Positions 57,471 through 64,000 of a stretch of DNA of 64,000 nucleotides are shown here, one piece after another. Source of the DNA: Mytilus galloprovincialis (Eukaryota > Mollusca > Bivalvia > Mytilida > Mytilidae); the NCBI RefSeq assembly GCF_965363235.1, contig NC_134843.1, positions 86,585,795-86,649,794 on the forward strand. Reading direction: 5' to 3'. Position numbers and translations under genes: made by a program. The notes beneath the pieces were generated by a model. The model worked only from the letters and a program-made list of their open reading frames with translations. It had not been told where the DNA came from and searched no databases. Numbering within the stretch: the first letter of the stretch is position 1; each line of letters starts with the position of its first letter.

Positions 57471-57479
57471 TTTACAGAT
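57466..57479 (+). other. Putative 3' splice site in TLR-C leader
   Basis: ATTCATTTTACAG/ATCTGC, 122 bp before the start codon, matching the exon start at 47372 and 32745. Confidence 0.5.
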
Positions 57480-57599
57480 CTGCTTAAAAATACATGAATT
57501 AGGTTTTTACATGCGGACAAGGAATTGTATTGTTTACATCTAGCAAAATGTACTTGTTAATATAATTGCTTGTATTAAAGCATATTGGATTAATGCAAA

Positions 57600-60113
57600 A
57601 TGGATTTCAGAAAAATGATGCACACAGTTTTGGGCTTAGTCTGTACAGTTGTGTATTGGTTATGTGTACTCGTTGCAGCAACAACCAAAGGACCAGTAAA
57701 CAAAAGAGTGACAGCCAATTATACAAATAAAAGTTTGACAGAGGTGCCAAAAAATCTATCGGTTCACATTAACGTTCTTATCCTTGATCAAAACGAAATA
57801 CAAATAATCGAAAACGGCACTTTTAAAAATTTAAGTGTACTTATCAAACTAACAGTTAATAACAACAAATTGATAATTCTACAGCCTAGCGCATTCGATG
57901 GATTAGACTCATTACAAACACTAGAGCTAGCCGGAAATAAATTAAATTTATCAGTGTTCACTCCAACACTTTTTAGATTTATTGCAACGTTAAGAGTGCT
58001 CGACGTCAGTAGAAATATGAATTTTTCTGACCGTACAAGCTTGACGCATTATCCAGATAAAGCGTTTGCTACACTAATAAACTTGGAAGATTTTACTATT
58101 GATCTTGCACCATTCCCTATCTTTGGACCGGAATTCAAGAAAATGGAAAATCTTCAAAGATTGGAGTTTAGCCATTGTCAGGTACGAGAAATTAATAACA
58201 GCACGTTTTCAAATTTTAACTCAAGTGTTAAATATCTGTATTTGTGGAAATGTCGACATTTCGTAAAAGTAGAAAATGGAACACTAGAACCTTTCCCACA
58301 TCTGAAAGTGTTAGATATATCAAACACGTACATGCATCCAATCCAAGCTTTCTATCTTCTGAAACCGTTAGCAAATAGTTCTATGGAAATTATCAACTTT
58401 AATCATGTAAATGACGAATCAATAATAACCAACAGTACGTACAGGTATGAGGTTATAATTACTAAGGACTTGATGCAATATTTGAAAACAATTTGTGTGG
58501 AGGCTATCGATGTTTCAAACAATAATATTATAGACTTTGAAAATGGATCACTTTTAACATTTGATAGACCAGAATGTCTTTTTGAAATTTCATTGTCTAA
58601 AAATCGATTTTCAGTGTTTAACGGACATCAACTTAACAATACAATACAGTTTTTTGCGAGTACCAGTAATCTGTGGAAGTTCGAATATTCATATATACCT
58701 TTAAGTTTTATAAATGTCACTGAACATTTAGATTTTAACATGAGTAGTATTCCAAATGACAGGGTCATAACATTACCATCTTCCATAAAAGACGTAGAAA
58801 TGAGTCATATTTTCCGCACCGGTGAACCTGTATTATGGGTCATACCGGAAAATACAAGTGTAAGAAGTTTCGATGTATCTTTCTGTCAAACTGTTGATCA
58901 GGGGAAAATATTGGCCGGTTCAGAAATAGATTATATGGACGTCACAGGAATTGATTCAAGAGTAATTTTCGACACTCTGCATTTGCATCCACTATCAAAC
59001 CTCAGAACGCTGATAATAGAACACGCAAATTTATACATCACAAGCAAGATGCAGAATAATATTTTCACCTTTATACCAAGAACAGAAACACTTGACATTT
59101 CTCACAACTTCTTATGGGAATTGAATCTTAATATATTTGAACATATGACAAAGTTAACCTATTTGAATCTATCAAATAATCTTTTCAGACAAATTCCTTT
59201 GGCGATCACAAAAATACCAAATCTTAAGAAACTGGATATGACCAACAACCTTCTAACGAATATAAATATCTCCTTTCAAACTTATTTTAAACAGTTAAAC
59301 GAAAACCACGGATTCACACTTAATTTGGACAATAATGCACTTGCATGTGACTGTACAAATACTGACTTTATTCAATGGCTTGATAAAACCAATGTGACAC
59401 TTGATGCTAATGGAACATATAAATGTATCCTTAAAAATTCAACAGAAATTAATACACATCACGCTGCTTTATATTTCAATGATTTGTATGCAGGATGTAA
59501 CAGTAAACTGTGGTTAAAAGCAGTACTCGGAGTGTTTGTGGCATTTATTGTGATTTTCTTTTCTTTTATGCTTGTTTACAGTTTCAGATGGAGAATTTCA
59601 TTTTATCTATACAAACGCTTTAGAAATATGCTAGAAAAGGGTATTGCTGTAAATTTTAAGTATGATGTTTTTGTGTTCTATCCTGAAGGTGGCCTTTCAC
59701 GGGTAAAATATGTATTAATACCCAAATTAGAAAGAAAATGGGGGCTGCAAATGTGTATACCTGACAGAGATTTTAGTGTAGGAAAACCTATTGCTGATGA
59801 AATTGCTGATAACATCGAACAGAGCAGGCATATAATTTTTCTCGTAACTTCTTCTTTCAAACTTGATTTGTGGGGTGAATACGCAATAGAAAGAGCAAAA
59901 TATCATCACTTTTCACAAAACTTACAGAAAATAATTGTTATAACAAAAGATTTAGAGACAGAAGAAATTCCACACGAACTATCTGCGTTGTGGAAAGACA
60001 TTGCTCTTATTGAATGGCCAATGAACGAAAAAGATCTTGAAAATACATGGAATAAACTCAAACTATGGCTTTTCTTAAATCAGCCTAATTTATGCTTAGC
60101 CAAACTGAATTAA
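57600..60113 (+). CDS. Toll-like receptor TLR-C (837 aa)
   Basis: Uninterrupted receptor. The signal peptide is MDFRKMMHTVLGLVCTVVYW (cleavage near ATTKG). There is no N-terminal cysteine pair. Leucine-rich repeats are followed by a C-terminal cap (CDCTNTDF, KCIL, AGCNSK), a membrane helix at about 639-660 and a TIR domain from about 685. Box 1 is YDVFVFYP, box 2 is RDFSVGKPI (about 723-731) and box 3 is TWNKLKLWLF. The C-terminus runs seven residues past that of TLR-B (NLCLAKLN). It is close to TLR-B through the TIR and the outer repeats, so the pair is a fairly recent duplicate. A candidate AATAAA lies at 60649-60654. Presumed membrane sensor of microbial ligands; specificity unknown. Confidence 0.95.
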   Translation: MDFRKMMHTVLGLVCTVVYWLCVLVAATTKGPVNKRVTANYTNKSLTEVPKNLSVHINVLILDQNEIQIIENGTFKNLSVLIKLTVNNNKLIILQPSAFDGLDSLQTLELAGNKLNLSVFTPTLFRFIATLRVLDVSRNMNFSDRTSLTHYPDKAFATLINLEDFTIDLAPFPIFGPEFKKMENLQRLEFSHCQVREINNSTFSNFNSSVKYLYLWKCRHFVKVENGTLEPFPHLKVLDISNTYMHPIQAFYLLKPLANSSMEIINFNHVNDESIITNSTYRYEVIITKDLMQYLKTICVEAIDVSNNNIIDFENGSLLTFDRPECLFEISLSKNRFSVFNGHQLNNTIQFFASTSNLWKFEYSYIPLSFINVTEHLDFNMSSIPNDRVITLPSSIKDVEMSHIFRTGEPVLWVIPENTSVRSFDVSFCQTVDQGKILAGSEIDYMDVTGIDSRVIFDTLHLHPLSNLRTLIIEHANLYITSKMQNNIFTFIPRTETLDISHNFLWELNLNIFEHMTKLTYLNLSNNLFRQIPLAITKIPNLKKLDMTNNLLTNINISFQTYFKQLNENHGFTLNLDNNALACDCTNTDFIQWLDKTNVTLDANGTYKCILKNSTEINTHHAALYFNDLYAGCNSKLWLKAVLGVFVAFIVIFFSFMLVYSFRWRISFYLYKRFRNMLEKGIAVNFKYDVFVFYPEGGLSRVKYVLIPKLERKWGLQMCIPDRDFSVGKPIADEIADNIEQSRHIIFLVTSSFKLDLWGEYAIERAKYHHFSQNLQKIIVITKDLETEEIPHELSALWKDIALIEWPMNEKDLENTWNKLKLWLFLNQPNLCLAKLN

Positions 60114-60699
60114 TAGCTGTCATATAAGAGGAAGTGCGTGTTCTTGAGTCAGAAATGGTTTTAAATCGCTTTAATTGTTATTATATATATTTAAGTGGTT
60201 TTCATTTCTTTACAAGGTTGAATTATTTAATAACCTAAATAATCTGTTATAAAATTTCCTTATTCCTTTTACTCGAATGTATTACTTAACATTATTGTTT
60301 ACTGATTTAGATCGAGATTTCTACACAACAATACTTATATTTATTTGCAATATTCGTATCTATTTCTGATTATTCAAAGATTAAAAGAGTGTTTTGGGAA
60401 ATGATGACATGTTCTAGTGGATATTAGATATAAGTGTGTATATATGTATATTTTGCATTTGCTATCATATTTCCTTCTAAACTATATAATGTTTGTAGAT
60501 TAATCTGTACACTGAATTGATGTGGATATTACATTAAGTGTTTGTTGGTTGATTTCTTTTTAGATACTTTTTTATGTTGCAAAATTATAATTTCAGGCTT
60601 ACAGATCTGTGTTGACATGAACTATCATTGATATAGCCATAATATTAAAATAAATGTTCACATAACTTTGATTTTTTGCAAAACTAAGGTTTTCTACAT

Positions 60700-60890
60700 C
60701 AGGAATCGATTACCACAACTGTATTTGTGTAATTTTTAGTAATTTTTGTTCCTCAATGCTCTTCAACTTCGTACTTTATTTGGCCTTTTAAACTTTTTTT
60801 TATTCGAGCTTTACTGGGGGGGGGGGGTCTTTTCTAGACGAAACTCGGTCTGGTGTAAATACAAAAATTCAATCCAGATATCTATGATGA
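60700..60890 (+). repeat. Dispersed repeat (GACGAAACGCGCGTCTGGC core), diverged copy
   Basis: AGGAATCGATTACCACAACT, TCCTCAATGCTCTTCAACTT, CGTACTTTATTTGGCCTTTT and TCTAGACGAAACTCGGTCTG follow the family order. A run of 13 G replaces the usual GATGAGT part. Confidence 0.7.
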
Positions 60891-61864
60891 ATGTATTTGG
60901 ATAGATAATTCAGAACTACACTCCTTGGATTGTATCATACATAAATTTGAAATGAATTTACTTCTAATGTATAATAAGTACATACAAATGAAAGACTTCT
61001 TGTAAATTTTACACAGACAAGAATTATGTTTTCACCTAAGCATGAACAAGTCATAAAATAAGTTTTGTCTTGAAGCTCATAGATATTATTGAATAAAACA
61101 ATGTGCTTTTCTGTGTGTAAATGTGATTTAAGTCGTTACTCATTTAAATTTTCTTCCAATTGGACTAGTGTGTTTTCTAGTACCTTTTATGACATGAAAT
61201 TTTCTCTTACATATAAAAGTCAATAGTACAGTGTTCAAATTTATAGCATCAGATTAAGAACTGTTCTGTCAGTAACATCTTTCTTTTTTTTTTATTTAAC
61301 ACAAACAATAGCAATGCAAATATAAGGAAAAAGTACAATTCATCCTTTTCCCCCCATTTAAAAAAAATAATAAAATATATTGAAATGGAGCTTGATGACC
61401 TATCAAGATTTTTAGCTTATTTTGTCCCTGAACTAATGCTCTTAAAAATTTCACCTAAGTACATCCCTAATTGAAAAGCAGTCAATTTTCCTGCCAAAGG
61501 TCAGTGGTTCTCAACCGGCACTATTGCTTCATTCACAAATAAAAAATGACCACCAGGAAATTGCAAGTAGTGCTGAAAGTGGTGTTTAACACAAATCAAT
61601 GAGTGAATCAGCAATCCTAATGTCTTTATCTACTAACATAGGAAGAAAGAGATATTTTGTGCAACGTCAATTTCATGTCACCTCATTGTTCATCACAACT
61701 TCGGATTCGTTTATGAATGGAAAATACGTTTTATTTTTGTGTTAACATTTTCGTAACTATAGGTGTAGCTATATTTTGCCAGAAATTATCATCATTTCCG
61801 TATTGAACAAGAAACAGTTGGAAGACTGTGTCAATCTCGCTATTAATTAGTTTTTTAAGCAAAG

Positions 61865-62000
61865 GGAACATGTGTACTAAGTTTCAAGTTGATTGGACTT
61901 AAACTTCATCAAAAACTACCTCAACCAAAACCTTTAACCTGAACTCGGACAGATAGATGAATGGATGGAAGAACGGAGACACACAGACAGAAAAACATTA
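61865..62000 (+). repeat. Dispersed repeat (TTCAAGTTGATTGGACTT family), copy 2
   Basis: GGAACATGTGTACTAAGTTT, CAAGTTGATTGGACTTAAAC, TTCATCAAAAACTACCTC and AACCTGAACTCGGACAGA. Better kept than the copy at 40560-40690. Confidence 0.7.
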
Positions 62001-63565
62001 TGCCCATAAAAGGGGCATGAAAATGGGGCATATAAATAACCAAAGATATGGCCGAACATTGACACAAAAGTGATAAAGAAGGTAAAACAGATATTGATTG
62101 ATAACCTTTCAACTGTGATGGGAATAATGGCTATGGACCTAATACCTGAGGAACAAGGAGTTAAAAAAGTGATATAGACCTCACCTGGTGGCATATTGCA
62201 TTGAAGCTGCTTATAAACATCATTTCACACAAAATATTGAGCTGAAGTTTGCTTTCATGAATTGGCACATTAAACCCCACTCAATACATGTCCTTTGGTA
62301 TAGATGAAAGAATACAGGCAAAAAATTAAGTAAACACAAACACAATATCATTAAATACATAATTTATTTATAATTCTATACGCATTTAGCGCATGTACGA
62401 GTTTTTATTTACACAACCTCATAATAGTTGTTCTATATCATAATAATGAATTCGTCTTAAATTTTATTTAAATTTCTTAGAACTCTTATTCCTAATAATG
62501 TTTATACATGTAAATCTATTTTGAAAAAAAAAATAAAAAGTACTCCTCTCATATTAAATTGGTTTTCAAAAATTAGCTACCTTTTGGGACAAATAGGAGT
62601 CCTTACTGTTAATAGTCATTTGGAAAATTTGTGCTATATATTTGAGCATTATAATAGCATACTCAGCAAGAGTAATTCAATTAGGAGTGTTTTTCAAACC
62701 TTCAATAGAAACATAAAAAATAAATCAATGAATAAAAATTTGCACATATAAAACACAATAAATTTATCAGATCTTCACAATAAAATATACTTGTATAAAT
62801 GTATAAAATAAATATAGGACGGATATGGTGAAGTATGATATGACAGTTTGACAATCTTCAGTACTATAAATCTCTAACACAACAATAGTAATATCACATA
62901 AACAATAACACTGTTCATTCAGAATGATGTACGAGCTTAAACATAAACAAATGATAGCTTGTTAAGATGTATCGATTAATTCTAACTTAATTACATAAAG
63001 TGAGGGAAAATAACCAATTAAATTTCAAAATCGGTTTTTTTACAGAATCAATTCCAAAATATAAAGAAATGTTGAAAATTCTACATCTTCTTGCTTATAG
63101 CTTTGGCTGATGTATAATCTTTTTATTCATATCTTTTCTAATTTTGATTTAATGAGTAAAATCACATACAAATAATATATATATATTTTCATGGTCTTGA
63201 AAAGTCCCAAGATGGATGAAAGCACTTGACAATGCTGCTTTTAAAACTCTTTTTATGTATTCAACTTTTAATATATAATTATGTGCACCGCTTTAACATA
63301 ACCTTTTTTTGTATATTCTATGTATCTATATGTATAAATGCATGTTTATATATTTACATAAACATGTACATATAGATCTCTAAATCACAAAATGTTCTTA
63401 AATACCATCTATCTTTATGATACATATATCAGCATTTCATTATCAAATGAGCGCAGGTTAAGAATTGTTGCTATTATATTCAAATGGCACAGTTCATTGA
63501 TGCAGTATCATGTAATCAGTGACTTTGGAATGTTGATGCGTAAATGACAGCACTATGTAATCACA

Positions 63566-64000
63566 TTATATTAAAAATCTTTGGTCCACTAATGTTTTCT
63601 TGGCCAGGTTCATTCTTCCTCCACTGTCTCTGGCCATAGCAATTAACTGTAAAATAAAATGGATTTCAATCATATGTAATGGACTAGTAATTCACAGCTG
63701 AGTCTAATTGTAAATATCAACATTATCATTATTCAAACCAAGTTTTTAGTGTCAGTGCAATTAACTCCTGAATAGAAAAAAACATTTAATCCAAAAAATT
63801 TGTTTTACAAACGACATATCAACATAGACATGCATCTTACATATCTCAAGGCTACTAATTTTTTATTATCTTTATTAACAGTGAACATTTTTAAACACTT
63901 ATGTGTATTTATCCAATAATTGCAAATAAAGTCTTACCTCTGTGATTAGATATGTGAGCACTCCAGCCAGAACAAAGTTTTGAAATATCAAATCTATTAT
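63566..64000 (-). CDS. Last two exons of an unrecognised gene (partial)
   Basis: Two exon candidates on the minus strand: 64000-63938 (running off the window; donor GAG/GTAAGAC) and 63646-63566 (acceptor TTTTACAG, stop TAA at 63566-63568). Joined in phase 0 they read through FQNFVLAGVLTYLITE and LIAMARDSGGRMNLAKKTLV, ending QRFLI. The two helices separated by a short linker loosely recall a histone-fold end, but I do not recognise the family. One alternative phase is also open across both, so the frame is provisional. Lower repeat density and good splice sites support a real gene. Confidence 0.5.

Larger units (their letters stand above)
60114..63565. other. AT-rich stretch between TLR-C and the edge gene
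   Basis: No gene is supported. Contents: the TLR-C 3' flank with AATAAA at 60649; a diverged copy of the GACGAAACGCGCGTCTGGC repeat at 60700-60890 containing a 13-base G run near 60816; a copy of the TTCAAGTTGATTGGACTT repeat at 61865-62000. The remainder is AT-rich with poly-A and TATA tracts. Confidence 0.55.

Noticed and set aside
50013-57599. A third lectin gene paired with TLR-C
   Set aside because: I looked for the conserved exon words (for example the CGCTGCTGAA donor end of exon 2 and the TAGGCATTCTC region of exon 3) and found none in this interval.
1-64000. Search for tRNA, rRNA or other structured RNA genes
   Set aside because: Apart from the decayed tRNA-like SINE head at 45195 no A-box/B-box pair or rRNA-like sequence was noticed by eye; a covariance-model scan would be decisive.

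Overview
The window is AT-rich eukaryotic DNA, most likely from a marine mussel (Mytilus or a close bivalve relative). This rests on Toll-like receptors with uninterrupted coding regions, intron-containing C-type lectins, spliceosomal introns, a Polinton fossil, and many interspersed repeats of types that I recall as abundant in mussel genomes (for example the repeat with core GACGAAACGCGCGTCTGGC). The species call is inference from memory; no database was searched.

Layout. 1-6950: decayed right-hand part of a Polinton/Maverick element (PolB tail, protease, PLA2-like gene, packaging ATPase, an unassigned conserved late gene, major and minor capsid genes). 7081-12665: a 5.6-kb tandem satellite of alternating 170-bp and 175-bp units. 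12.7-23.6 kb: gene-poor DNA with several inverted-repeat elements, the largest at 18052-21279. 23.6-60.1 kb: an innate-immunity cluster. 60.1-63.5 kb: repeats and AT-rich spacer. 63566-64000: the last two exons of an unrecognised minus-strand gene.

The immune cluster reads TLR-A (minus, 23646-26141), lectin pseudogene CTL-A (minus, 27498-31906), truncated TLR pseudogene (plus, 32881-33750), intact five-exon lectin CTL-B (minus, 33829-45042), TLR-B (plus, 47526-50012) and TLR-C (plus, 57600-60113). CTL-A/TLR-pseudogene and CTL-B/TLR-B are two copies of one head-to-head unit: the lectin promoters, the TLR leaders and the introns are recognisably homologous. One copy has decayed on both sides and the other looks intact on both sides. 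CTL-B would be a secreted 158-residue lectin; TLR-B would be a membrane receptor with a TIR signalling domain. Co-regulation of a secreted recognition protein and a receptor from one divergent intergenic region is the main hypothesis offered.

All three intact TLRs share an unusual TIR box 2: the usual RDxxPG is replaced by RDFxVG, so the BB-loop proline is missing from its normal position. The third intron of CTL-B carries a 2.67-kb terminal-inverted-repeat element, which itself contains two nearly identical 451-bp MITEs.
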